From Cinnamomum chago (lineage: Eukaryota > Streptophyta > Magnoliopsida > Laurales > Lauraceae): a stretch of DNA of 64,000 nucleotides. Below are positions 1 to 11,236 of the stretch, one piece after another. The position numbers and the translations under genes are program-made. Positions within the stretch are counted from its first letter, which is position 1. Each line of letters opens with the position of its first letter. The notes beneath the pieces are model-generated. The model was given only the letters and a program-made list of their open reading frames with translations. It did no database searches and was not told the DNA's origin. The DNA lies in assembly GCA_038049695.1 (NCBI GenBank), contig CP142461.1, forward strand, positions 33,487,001-33,551,000, given 5' to 3'.

Positions 1-1112
1 AGGAGGTGGGCAGGCTAAACATTTGGCGTTCAGAAATCAAGAATTTATTGGATGAAGAAGGTTGGATATCCGATAAGGTTGGTAGTTAATTTCACATCTT
101 ATTATAAGCATTTAATCATGTATACAATTTGGAACCTTGACAACTAACACTGAACATGCTATCTTCACTTCTATATTATTGATACCTATGCTAAGTTGAT
201 GAGTGGGAGAAAGCCAACAGGGAAGATGGCTTCATTGAAGTGTTACTTCTTCACTTCGTGGTTTAATGTAAGTATTCTTCCTAATATTTGTAGTGTTTTT
301 TAATTTTTGAATATTAGAGCTAACATGTAGCTTACTAACTCCCATACGGCATTACATTCCAACAATGAAGAATCAATTAAAAAGCATTTAAATGTGAAGA
401 ATTTGAAGTCCATCTTAACCTCGTGGGACAGAATATTTATCCCAATGAATTGGGCTTCAAAACACTGGCTTCTCCTTGTACTTGATTCAAACAAGAAGTT
501 GTTTTGTATATACAACTCTTTGAAGTCTTGTGGTGACGTTACATACGTGGTGAGTACCCATAATAAGGTATATGCTCCTGTGAAATGTTTGAAATAAACA
601 ATGTACTTGTATATAAAACTTAACTGTTGAATGGAGATTATGCAGGTATCTTTCTTAAAAGAACAATTTGTACAAAGGAAGATTCATAAATGGGATAAGG
701 CTGATATTCATTTCGTTGATGACTGCCCTCAACAAGACAATGGGTATGTCTCTCTATTAGAGGCTCGTATGAGAAATATAGTATCTATTCTAATTGGTAT
801 AACAATCCATCTTATATACCCCTTTTTTAACAGTTATGATTGTGGCATCTTCGTGATGAAATTTATGGACTGTCTATCGCGTGGCGATACATTTGATTTC
901 CAGCCGGTAAATACTGTGATTTTTTATAAGCAAATTTACGTATACAACTCCTTCTCCTTGATCTAATTTTTTGTATGTTTCTTTCATTCCATCTTCTTTT
1001 CTTTCTTTTTTCTTTGTTCTTGAAATAGGATGAAATCCGGTATTATAGGAAAAAAATAGCAGCATATTTATTGCTTGGTCGAATACCGAATGACAAACAT
1101 GAAGACTCATAG
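1..1112 (+). CDS. Ulp1-like (C48) cysteine protease, 3' part, spliced
   Basis: This is the C-terminal half of an Ulp1/SENP-type protease, the family that processes SUMO or removes it from proteins. The start lies outside the window. I place exons at roughly 1-80, 181-267, 331-549, 646-743, 834-906 and 1029-1112, ending with TAG at 1110-1112. The last four introns have GT-AG borders and keep the frame; the acceptor before 181 is unclear. The domain order fits the family: His-Trp (HW, His codon 463-465), the YNSL turn (511-522), then PQQDNG joined across an intron to YDCGIFVM (Cys codon 841-843). The splice at 743/834 rebuilds the family motif NGYDCG, which is strong support. The usual catalytic Asp of the YDSL motif is Asn here (514-516). 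Ulp1 domains like this occur in plant genes and also inside Mutator-like transposons, so a transposon origin is possible. No in-frame stop is seen. Confidence 0.8.
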
Positions 1113-1888
1113 GCTGACCTGGCAGAGTTTCTTATGGAACGGGTAAAAACAAAAACTATCGTCTTATCAATATTTCTTCTTTATGGTGTTGGTGATCAAA
1201 TTAATACTCTCTTACATTTTTATTGTCCGGTGATTTTTTTTTGTTTTCTAACATTGATCTCATATTTATTGCAGGTGGCGTACATAATTTCTTGTATAGA
1301 AATATGTGTTCATGTGAGGGAGTTCAAGAGATTCTGAAACGATGATGTCCCTATTTTGGGATTTCAGAACTTTAGTCATTCAACCTTTTTTTGGATCGAA
1401 TACAACCTAGGCTCATTTGAGAATATTTTATATCAACTAGCCACACTCCAGGCTCACTTGATATACAATGCAGGACCAAGTTTTAGAAGACGGTTCTTCA
1501 CAAGACGGATTTATGGCACATGCTGTGCTATTTTGAGCTCCTTGTGACAGATTTTGTATAGACAACTTGCAGATATCTGTTAATTAATCTCTTGTATATG
1601 ACTGGAACAATCTTTCAGATTGGATGTTATTAATGTAATTATTGTAAATTTGATCAATGTAAGTAGTGCTTCACCATATTACTTGCCAATCTAATTGGTC
1701 CCCTTTTGCATTCGATGTAAAATCTTGGTATTAGATGCCATATGCGAAGGTCTGACAAAGCAAATTCACATGTTTCAATTCTGTGTAATAAGGTTGGATG
1801 AAAGAAATATTGTGTTATTATTGTTTCATTCAGCAAACCCCTGTATTGGATATAAAATCTTCAGACTTCAAGATGGCAGGGCAATACT
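1113..1888. other. Downstream of Ulp1-like gene, no clear gene
   Basis: This stretch probably holds the 3' UTR and flank of the Ulp1-like gene. It has only short ORFs without recognisable domains. From about 1695 it contains a diverged copy of the sequence that is tandemly repeated just downstream (compare the motif TCTGACAAAG near 1752 and 2158). Confidence 0.5.
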
Positions 1889-2544
1889 ATGGTTTGAATC
1901 TTTATATGCGTAGGTTCAACCCAGATTGAGAAGGTTTTATGAATAAAATACAGTTGGTTTCAGGGTGGTCATTAGGCAAAGTCCACCTCTATTCGATGTA
2001 AAATTTATTTATTAGATGGTATGCCTAGGTCTCACAAAACATATTCGCAGGTTTCAACTCTGTGTACTAAGGTTGGTTGAATGAAATACTAAGGTTTCAG
2101 TGTTTCGTTAGACTTGACCAACCTGTAATCGATATAAAACCTTGGGGATATGAGAAGGTCTGACAAAGAATATTCATAGGTTTTAAAACTGTATGCTAAG
2201 GATATATGCAACAAATACTAAGGTTGAAGTGTTTCATTCAGCGTGCTCCATATACTTTGGTTTGAATCTTTATATGCGTAGGTTTCAACCCAGATTGAGA
2301 AGGTTTTATGAATAAAATACTGAGGTTGATGGGTGGTCATTAGGCAAAGTCCACCTCCATTTGATGTAATAAAATCTATTTATTAGATGGTATGCGTAGG
2401 TCTCACAAAACATATTCGGAGGTTTCAACTCTGTGTACTAAGGTTGGTTGAATGAAATACTGAGGTTTCACTGTTTCGTTAGACTTGACCAACCTGTAAT
2501 CGATATAAGACCTTGGGGATATGAGAAGGTCTGACAAAGAATAT
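1889..2544. repeat. Tandem duplication, about 370-bp unit, two copies
   Basis: Copy 1 starts at GGTTTGAATC (1891) and copy 2 at the same motif (2259). The shared tail CTGACAAAGAATAT ends at 2172 and at 2544. Spacing is 368-372 bp. Each unit also contains weaker internal repeats around the motifs TCGATGTAAAA and CTCTGTGTACTAAGGTTGG. No coding potential is seen. Confidence 0.85.
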
Positions 2545-2560
2545 GTTTGAGAGGATGGTA

Positions 2561-2561
<1 letters not shown>

Positions 2562-2597
<36 letters not shown>

Positions 2598-2734
2598 GAA
2601 AATTTGATAACCATTTTGAAGATGAAACTAACATCAATTCATTTTGCCTCTATCAACTGACCATTAATATTAATTAACTTAATTTTAATTAGGTTATAAT
2701 TAGTGTGTGTGTGTGGGGGGGGGGGGGGGGGGGG
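2562..2734. repeat. Microsatellites (TA)n-(GA)n and (GT)n-poly(G)
   Basis: A TA run passes into a GA run at 2562-2598. A short GT run leads into 20 consecutive G at 2715-2734. Confidence 0.95.
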
Positions 2735-2736
2735 TG

Positions 2737-3069
2737 CTTGACGAGACATGCCACGAGTCAAAATTTCAAATTCTAATTAATGTGGGGAGGTTGATGATGT
2801 GATGAGACATTTTGGAAGTCAATTATTTAGAGAGCGTCAAAATCAATTGATGTCAATTGTAATTGAATTGATGTTGATTTCTCAATTAGGATTAGTCCCT
2901 TGAGGGGAGGGAAGGACTTGAAGAGACATGTCACGAGTCAAAATTTTAAATTGTAATTAATGTGGGGAGGTTGAGGATGTGAGGAGGCATTTTGGGAGTC
3001 AATTATTTAGGGAGCGTCAGAATCAATTGATGTCAATTAGAATTGAATTGATGTTGATTTCTCAATTAA
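2737..3069. repeat. 180-bp tandem duplication
   Basis: The segments 2737-2889 and 2917-3069 align at an offset of exactly 180 bp, from the GAGACATG/CACGAGTCA motif to the end TTGATTTCTCAATTA. A third, partial copy of the same end motif lies at 5391-5411, on the far side of the MULE insertion. Confidence 0.9.
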
Positions 3070-3531
3070 GAACAATACAAATGTCTAGATAACCATGAGT
3101 CCATGACCCATGTAAAAGATAAGAAAAATCAAGTATCAATTGAAAAAAATATGAAATAAATAAAAGAGAGAGGCAGAGAGAACCTCAATAAAATAATAAA
3201 AATACTTTACTACTTGAAGGATGGGGGCATAACTACCAGAGAGAGATCATTTGAGTTGAGGGGACGACACTTGATCGGACTTTTAACACTTGGAGGATAT
3301 GTTTGTCTTTTAACACTTGTAGGATCCGGTGGATTTTACATCAATGTGAGAGATTAAATGGGTGTTTTATGTTTTCCATCAATGCTGAGAGGCGTTGAGT
3401 GAGATATTCAGGGGTTTTATTTTATTCCCTTAAAGAAGATTAAAGAAATCATTGCTGAAGAGAGCCATTAAGTGGAGGAGACGAAAGAAAATGGTTGGTC
3501 AAAATCAAATATTAAACTTGGTCAAAATCAA
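3070..3531. other. Non-coding stretch
   Basis: This is AT-rich sequence without a supported gene. A short direct repeat (CTTTTAACACTTG) occurs near 3279 and 3307. Confidence 0.5.
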
Positions 3532-3540
3532 TTGAATAAA

Positions 3541-5381
3541 GGGAAAAAAGCACTATACCTACCTGTACTTTGGCCGTTTTGCAGAGTGCACCCTGTACTT
3601 TGGTATTTGTGACTAAACCTACCTGTAGTTTTAGTTGACATGCAAATACTAACTGCCGTGACGGAATCAATAAAATGGTGAATTTACCCCTCCATATATC
3701 AGTTTTACTCTTCACGATTTTTGCTCATTTCCCTGAAACCGCCCCTCCTTCCTTGCGATCGACAGATCTCTCAAGATTGTGGATAGATCCAGGCACGAAA
3801 GACCATCAGCGGTTTCAGAGGTATGATTTCAAGCCCTTTCTTCAAGAATGGCTTGATCCACTAGAAGAATCTCCAGTTCAACTCATTTAATCATCTTGGA
3901 GGATGCCTTTTCTCTGCAACTGGCCTGACACCCAAAATTCGGGACATGGTTTTGAAATCCTCTAATCTTAGGATCTGGATCTGTTCCAAATTTCTCAAAA
4001 ATGCCATATTACCGATGAAACACAACATTCATTTTTGCAACTCCATTAAAAAACATCATTTCTTAAACCCAATTAAAAAAAATAAAAAGAAAAAAAAACC
4101 CTCCAATACCTAAATATGAAATTCCTTGAGAATGAAAAAAGATCCACAAACCACGAAAACTAACATTCAAGAATCTCAGTATGAGACTGGAAAGAGAACC
4201 CAAAAATGAATAAACAAATTAAAAGACCAAACCCCAAAAGGCACCAGAAAGATCCCTCACAGTCACAGAGGAAAATGAAAACACATGAAAATCCCTATAA
4301 CAGCTTGTTGCATTAAATCAAATAGATACGCAAGGAATCCAATACCCAGATTCCAATATCATCAAAAACCGACATGAAAGACATGAATGGTAAAATCCAA
4401 GATCAAGCTAAGAAACCCATCAAACTAATTCAACAGAGGTACGACTAACTCGGGGCAAAAATTGTAAAAATGAAGAAATAAAAATACGAATGATAGGGAT
4501 GGATGGAGATGTACTACTTGGTTGGGACCCACCCGATTTCACTTAACGTGGAAAGTGCATCCAGCAGGAATTGAACCTACGAATTTCCCAATGTTGAGTT
4601 GGGCGCTTTAACCATAAAGCAATGGATGCTTTAGAGTAAACTAGTGTTTTTTTTTTCTATTTCTGCCGTAGAAGGAAGAACCGCCATTAAAAGATTCCTC
4701 GTGTATCATCTGTAGCAGAACTATGAACGGGAGCTAGCAATCCGGACCGTATTGAAGAGATTCCTGATTCGGCTGTAGCCCAGTCGTACCTGGAAATCAT
4801 GGCTGAATGTGAGGTGACCATATCCGCTGAGAAAACCCACCTTTTAATACTGATTTGGTAGGGAAGAGTTGGGTATGGCTTCAACCAAACAGAGGCTTTT
4901 CCGATTTCCAGGTTTTCTGCATCAGCTCTGAACTCACTCAAATGGGCATGAAGACAAGCATGGGAAACAAAGAAAATAAAGGAGAGATGGGGAAACCTCC
5001 AAATCAATTAAGGAGATATGGGGAGAGAGGAGATGGCCGGAGATTTTCTGGATCTGTCTGGCCCGGAGAGAGGAAGTGCAGACGAGAGAAGGAGTGTTGC
5101 AAATCGATTAGGTTTAGAAATTTGGAAAGGGGGAAATGAGGAAAAAAAAAAGCGGGCCCTGAGATTTTTTCTCCCCAGGGGCAAATAAGTCTTTTTGGGC
5201 GAGTAATTTGACGCCTGAATGCACCAGACACCATTTATACGACATACACCGTTAATACTAACAGAATCCGTGAGTTTTGCATGTTAATTAGAACTACAGG
5301 TAGGTTTAGTACAAAATACCAAAGTGCAGGGAGTACCCTGCAAAATGACCAAAGTCCAGGTAGGTATTCTGCTGTTTTCCC
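3541..5381. mobile_element. Non-autonomous Mutator-like element (MULE), 1841 bp
   Basis: The element is bounded by a perfect 9-bp target-site duplication TTGAATAAA (3532-3540 and 5382-5390), the size typical of Mutator-like elements. It has long terminal inverted repeats of about 120-130 bp: the left end (GGGAAAAAAGCACTATACC...) matches the reverse complement of the right end (...GGTATTCTGCTGTTTTCCC) through the motif TAAACCTACCTGTAG. Within each TIR the phrase CCTGTACTTTGG is repeated. The inside has no transposase. It has small ORFs of uncertain meaning (3675-3890 plus; 4687-5007 minus) and a plastid-type tRNA relic, so it may be a Pack-MULE that picked up foreign DNA. Removing the element restores a third copy of the neighbouring 180-bp repeat. 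Confidence 0.92.
4557..4629 (-). tRNA. trnI-CAU: Plastid trnI-CAU-like tRNA pseudogene inside the MULE
   Basis: Read on the minus strand, this 73-nt sequence starts GCATCCATTGC, ends GCTGGATGC, and keeps a perfect 7-bp acceptor stem (GCATCCA/TGGATGC), the D-arm stretch ATGGTTAAAGCGCCCAACTC and the T-arm GTAGGTTCAATTCCTGC. These blocks match my knowledge of the plastid trnI-CAU gene. The anticodon loop reads CTCAACA instead of CTCATAA, so the anticodon is CAA, and the D stem is altered. I therefore call it a nuclear relic of plastid DNA, probably non-functional. No further plastid sequence was recognised on either side. Confidence 0.75.
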
Positions 5382-5390
5382 TTGAATAAA

Positions 5391-5723
5391 TTGAGGCTGA
5401 TTTCTCAATTGGAATAAGCCTCTTTCATATATATAAATTAGCCACTCATGCCAGGTCAGAATGGATCTGTGTGCATGAATGCTTACAGGGTCGAGGTTCT
5501 ATCTGGGTCCAAAATTTGAATCCAGTTAATAATCAATCCAGGTTTAGGTCTGTAGCCAAATACCTTCTCAAATGTATAATGCATTACATATAACAATATG
5601 ATTATATTACTAAAAGTTATATGTAACATGTAACATGTAACATAAGTAGTTTTATGAAAACGTTTATGCTAAACATGGATTTGACGGATTTATTAAGAAA
5701 TATATGAAAAAAATGAATTAGGG
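5391..5723. other. AT-rich stretch between two transposons
   Basis: It begins with the displaced remainder of the 180-bp repeat (5391-5411). No gene is seen. Confidence 0.5.
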
Positions 5724-5731
5724 GTTCGTAT

Positions 5732-6115
5732 TAGGGTTGTAAACGGTCGGTTCCGGTCCGAGTCCATGGTGGACCCAGAACTAGAACCATTAAGAAGAAG
5801 GTGGAACCGGATTTAGATCCGGAACCATTTCAGAACTGATTTCTTGGCTTCGGAACCGGAACCGGAACCATATATGGGACGGGTCTGAATCTGGGTCTGG
5901 ATTTAGGTAGAGAATGCTACTAAAAAATATTATTTTTAGAAGAGATTTTCGAAAATTGAGGTAATATGTCGGGTCTCGGGTCCACGGTCTGAACCAAGGT
6001 GGAACCGGACCCAGACCAATTCACTTATCGGGGCCTAAATAAGGACTCCTACCCGATTTTTAACGGTTCAGAACCTCCGGATAATCGGAGAATCGACTAC
6101 CCATTTACATCCCTA
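5732..6115. mobile_element. hAT-type MITE, 384 bp
   Basis: A perfect 8-bp target-site duplication GTTCGTAT (5724-5731 and 6116-6123) flanks the element, as expected for the hAT superfamily. The ends TAGGGTTGTAAACGG and, reversed, TAGGGATGTAAATGG form short terminal inverted repeats. The inside is rich in CGGAACCGGA-type subterminal repeats and has no ORF of note. Confidence 0.9.
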
Positions 6116-6123
6116 GTTCGTAT

Positions 6124-7054
6124 GCAGTAAAAAGGTAATTTTGCCCCTCATTAAGAATACATAACGTAGTCATCCTTCGTGCAACATCGTTCTTCTTCCT
6201 TGTGCCTTTGCGACCGGTAGCTTCAAAAGAAAACAACGAAAGGAATAACAGAAGGAAGAAGGAATGGAACGACCTAGTTTTTGGATGTTGTCGTTCCCTC
6301 CTTTTCTTCTACTAATAATAATCGGGCTAATAGATTGGATGTATCTTGGACGCATCTGCTAATATGAAATATCACATAGGAATAAGATTGGATGCATCTG
6401 CTAATTCATGCTCCTCCGTTATACTATTATTTAAGCCCAGTTTCTTCCATGGTCAAATGGAACAGTGACAGTTATAGCAAGGGATGCAGAGAGGAGAAGA
6501 AGGAATAAGAGAAAAAAAGGGATCGTAGGGTATTAACATTAGGCTAATGATATTGTTAGGGGACAAATTGGCCCAAAAAATATACAAACCACCAATCGGA
6601 CTTTTTTTATATGTATTTATTAATAAATCCGTCTAAATCCTGATTACCATAAATTCCTTCATAAAAATCCCTATTCATAAAATTCCATATAATCATATTA
6701 AATTAACATTTTATAATAACATAATATCAACTTGGCTTTGAGTTAGGGCAGGACTGAGGTCTGTTTAAATTAAGTTTTGTACCATACATAAACTGCCTCA
6801 GGTCTAGGTGAAGGTCCAGGTGCCAAAAACACCAATCAGATCCATATGAGTCATATTATCGTGATTTTATTTTAATTGAAATCTTGAAATGATAAATTAT
6901 ATTAGCTATGCCTATCTATGTTGACTGTGTCAACAATCTGCATCAGTAGTGTGGACGATAAATGTGAGAATCGATTGTCAATCCAAGATTGGCGGCTAGG
7001 TATTTCCCTCTCCATATAAACAACTAAGAATCGATTGTTGGTTGTGTTGATAAT
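6124..7054. other. Non-coding stretch
   Basis: AT-rich sequence. Short ORFs are present, but none has a recognisable domain or codon pattern. I see no gene or repeat with clear borders. Confidence 0.5.
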
Positions 7055-7267
7055 GGACTTGGATAGGGATGTAAAATGGGCCGGACCGTAGAAGCTGGCC
7101 TGTTGACTGGCGAGGACCAGCCCAATCCGTACTAGGCGTGGGCCGTACTGCACAAGGCGGGGGCGTGGCCTGTGCTTGGCACGGCCCATATATGCCCATC
7201 AAATAATTAAGATCCCACTTCACTAATCTACTCCACTTCCTCTCCATCACCACCTTGTGTAATCCCA

Positions 7268-7503
7268 ATAATAGAAAAATCAAGGAGATGCAGAAAATCA
7301 ATGAGACCAACATGCATGATAAATCAAGTCTCATCTAATATCCCATCTTATCTCAATCAAAGTCTATTGAGATGGTCAACCTCTCCACCTTTGACCGTGT
7401 AATCAAGAAGACAAATCTCTACAATGGATCCTGGTAAATACACCCACCCTATTTAGTAAGTACACCCACCCTATATCTCAATGAATGCTAGGATTTGACA
7501 CCT
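7268..7503 (+). repeat. Left degenerate inverted repeat of the inner MULE
   Basis: Motifs AATAGAAAAATCAAGG, CATGATAAATCAAGTCTC, TTATCTCAATC, GGTAAATACACCCAC and AGGATTTGA occur here in this order. They recur in the same order in the reverse complement of 11880-12055. Confidence 0.65.
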
Positions 7504-8193
7504 CGCTTTTCCTTCCTCTCTTTTTTGTGGCATGGACTTGTGGGAATCATTTGATGATGGGAGGGGACAGAGTACGGCTACTACTTAAAGGGCATGTTGT
7601 AGGACTTTTTTTTTCTTGGAGGAAGGACATGGCGTCTATGGAGATGAACGGCTGTGATTTGAGATGGGCCACAGGGAGTTGCCAGTGTGTTTTTTCCCGC
7701 TGGGTTCCGACAAGAACCAGGAGGCTCTAATCTGTAGGGCCCACTGCAGCGAAGATCAGGTTTTGTGGCTGAGATGAACTGGCAGATGCAGATGAAGGTT
7801 GGGGTCGGAGGAAAGAAGGACGTGAGATCATCTTAGCCGTTGATTTAAGGGGCATTGAAGTTTGTTTGGTGGTCTTTAAACCACACATTTCTTTGAGATT
7901 TTATTCAATGGTGGGTGAAATTGGGCCAGATCATGGAGGAGATGAGCTAGTGAAAGTACCTGTTTTGATCAAAGGTTGTGGCTTGAGTGGGGCCTTTGTT
8001 ACTCGCATGAAAATGATATCTCTTGAAGATATAGGGATGTTGATTAATACATCAACCATTTTTTGATGTCATCTTAATTTGGAAGTAAGGCATAATTTGG
8101 TTAGAGAGCAGGTTCACACTAATAACACAAAAATCTTCCTAATCTCAAAAGTCTTGGATATTTAAAATAAATTTATTCAAACATATTACATTC

Positions 8194-11066
8194 CTAATCT
8201 TCCAACACAATGGTTTCAGAAGGAAACCTAGAATGCATATATTGCATGAACGCATTAATTCGCTCTGTATATGGGGTAGTCCATGCAGTTGTACAATCAT
8301 GCTTGAAGTGAACCCATTGAGGCATAATGAGAGGCATTGGGTAACCATCTGTCAATGCAACCTGGACGTAGTGATTATTATTTACATACACGATAGCAAT
8401 AGCAACATGTTGATTCGACAGTGGTGGAGTAGATTGAAGTGGCAAATACGTAAAGCTCTGTGCAACACTTAAAACGTGTAATATCACATTGAACCTCGAA
8501 ACAATTAAGAGACCCATATCTGGCATGGTCATCCAATGCTCAATCGGTGCTCCTCTATCTAATGCAAAAAAGTTCAGTGAGTTGTAAACACGAGTCCATA
8601 GGTCATCACTATCAAATATTGCAACATACTGTGTCCTGAATGTGTGCAATTCTTTTATTAAGTTATACCGGATAGTTGGCCATGCATCTTCGTGAAGACC
8701 AAGACAGACAGCTATAGCCCGAAATCCCCAATTTCCATTAGGTTTTACGTCTTGTACATGCATAATGTAAGGATGCAATATATGTGGAAACTGACGAACA
8801 TATGCATGTACAGAGTAGTTGTAAATAGAGGAGCAACTGTGTCTCGCTGGTTCCTGAAACTGGAAAATATTTGTTACAACTTTTTTTTTCGAGGAGGGAC
8901 GTCCACGAGTGTTCTTCTTAACAGCAGGTTCACGAATTGAAGTTGTTGATGGTGTGATTATCTCCCTCAACTTCCTTAAAAGACTGAATTTACCATGCCT
9001 TATTTGCTGCTTAAACTATTCCGTGAACACTTGTAGCTCGACGTCACAATCGATGTCATCATCTTGAAGAGACACACACGGTGATAAGTCAAGTTTTCTC
9101 CAAAATTTATCTATGGAATCAATTGGTATGGGACGACCATTGTTCAAATATATTGCTTGCTCGTGCGCACATGGTAGTCTGTAGCTCGTACGAAGTCGAC
9201 ATCCATATTTGTAGGAAACTTCTCCGACATCCATAGACCGCTCAAATTCATTCAAAATCAGATGCAATGCGTGACTTGAAACGAAACCACATAATTCCTG
9301 GAAGTGTGGTATATTGAATCGATGTTGGACGATAGTTTTGCTTTGCTCAATACTTGCTTTGATAGCTATGTCCTATGATTGGATGACTTGGTTAATAAAC
9401 AACAACGATGTCTCCAAATTTGATTGTGATGACTCCAAGTATCGTTTCAACTTCGCATGCTGGCTTTCGACTCTATTAGTTGTCTAGTTTCCAAAATGCA
9501 GATATCTGTCAGTCCAGGCGGATACAAACATCTCCTTATACGGTGTCAACCATACATCCTTAAGATAATTAATCATACCTGGAAAGTTTTACAACACTAC
9601 CACAAGGTCCGCCAATTTGCACACATAGGCATTCTCAGTTTCAGATTCCAGCAACATATTCCACATTTTGTAGAATGCATTCCAGGATTTCTTGTCTGTT
9701 ATTGATGGCCTGCACTTTCTCAAAATACTCCTATATATGTGCCACCTACAGAGTAATTTCTTAGCATCGGGAAACACCTGGGCAAATGCATTCATCAAAG
9801 CCAACTCTCTGTCCGTGAAAATAACTCGTGGACCGGTGCATCTATCCATTGTTGACTGTAGACACCTTAAAACCCAAGTATAATTGAACACTTTTTCTGA
9901 GTGTATGAACACGAATGCTATGCAAAATGTCATATTAGTTGCCGTCACGCCGACAATCTCAAGGAGAGGCATCCTGTACCTGTTTTTTTTTTTTTAATCA
10001 GTATCAAGAATATTCATTAAAAAGAGACAAGTAAAATGAATACGAAAGCTGGGAAAGAGAAAGGAGAAAAAATAAAGAAAAGCAGTACCTGTTTGTTTTA
10101 TATGTTGTGTCCATCAATAACACGTGTGGGAATGCATGCCATCGATCTAATGATCCTGGATGTGCGAAGAATAAATCTTTAAGCTCATTGGTTACAGCAT
10201 TTGTTCGACTCTCGAAAATGTATCCTTCACGTTGTAGGAATGACATGACAACTTGCATCTGGGTTTTACCGGCTTTCTCTGCCATCCGAAATTTCTTGCG
10301 TGCATTGTATATGGTTTCAATGGTAGACATGTTATCCGGATTCTGCTTTTTCAACGATGTCAAGATATCTCGTGGCTTCACATTTTTCGTAGACAGATGT
10401 ACCGTCAACTGGATTTCGGATTCAGAGAGCCGACCGGGGTATGGATGTCCCTCCATATATGATGCAGGGGCATGGTTATGTGTTCCACATACCACCCTTG
10501 CCATCCAGTCATCACTTGTTCGCATTTTCACCCATTTCACTCTTAAAGGACAATCATTTCTTTTTGTGCTTGTAACCTTTGTGGAAGTTTTCTTGCTTAT
10601 GTATGTGCCACCGCGATCACATTGGAACAACAGTCTAGGACTCTTCCCGATTATACTAGTCTCTGACCTTTTAATGACAATGATATATCATAAATTGCGT
10701 CCAGTATTTTGAATACAATCAATTAGAGATTGGCGCGGATTAAATACTTGAAAATGTATTCATTCTGTTAAAAATCAACAACTTTTTATTAAAAACTGAC
10801 AAAATAAAATATAATTGGAATTGAGTTAATATCATACCATGTCGGTGGAAAATTCATTTGTAACATTTTCATCCACATTTTTGTCTTCTTGTTTTATTTC
10901 GTTTCTGAGAATATCATCCTGACAACAATATATATTCACTTGAGCATCTGCAATTAATAAAAAAATATTTCCTGAAATAATTAAAGAATTGAATATTTAC
11001 CTGATCACTTGAACCACTTAACAATCGCAGATCATTGGCCCAAATTCTCAGTTGATCCAAATTCAT
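8194..11066 (-). pseudogene. MULE transposase (FAR1-type) with SWIM and OTU domains, decayed
   Basis: Minus-strand spliced gene: exon 1 11066-11001 (22 codons from ATG), exon 2 10918-10838 (27 codons), a FAR1-like exon to 10089, then 9978 to 8194, with GT-AG introns. The order is a FAR1-type DNA-binding region (CDRGGTY, RNDCPL, CGTHNH), a MULE transposase core (first Asp in MDTTYKTNR; PLLEIVGVT; second Asp in FTDRELALMNA; CRWH), a SWIM zinc finger (CRLRTSYRLPCAH, about 9190-9140) and a C-terminal OTU-like cysteine protease domain (DVKPNGNWGFRAIA; VNNNHYVQVAL). Fusion of a MULE transposase with OTU is known in plants. Stops interrupt the frame at 10690-10688, 9591-9589, 9486-9484, 9375-9373 and 9018-9016. 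The OTU catalytic Cys is replaced by Trp. The protein would have moved its own element by cut-and-paste in the nucleus; it is now dead. Confidence 0.9.
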
Positions 11067-11162
11067 ATCTTCTGCTGGTATGTATATTGTCAAGAAGAAC
11101 CATATCTATGTATATATAGACTAAAACACAGATCTGATGGAACTAAAGAGACACACTTTAAT

Positions 11163-11236
11163 AGAGAATATATTCTCTGTAGGGAATATATTCTCTGAAA
11201 ACAGAGAATATATTCCCTGCAGAGAATATATTCTCT
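11163..11236. repeat. 74-bp palindrome of four 16-bp palindromes
   Basis: Copies start at 11163, 11181, 11203 and 11221. Copies 1 and 4 are the perfect palindrome AGAGAATATATTCTCT; copies 2 and 3 each carry one change and are mirror images of each other. The block is symmetric around GAAAAC and could form one long hairpin. It lies about 100-170 bp upstream of the ATG of the MULE gene. Confidence 0.97.

Noticed and set aside
4687..5007. 106-codon minus-strand ORF in the MULE as a gene
   Set aside because: No domain is recognised and the context is a non-autonomous element. It may be a captured fragment but cannot be supported.
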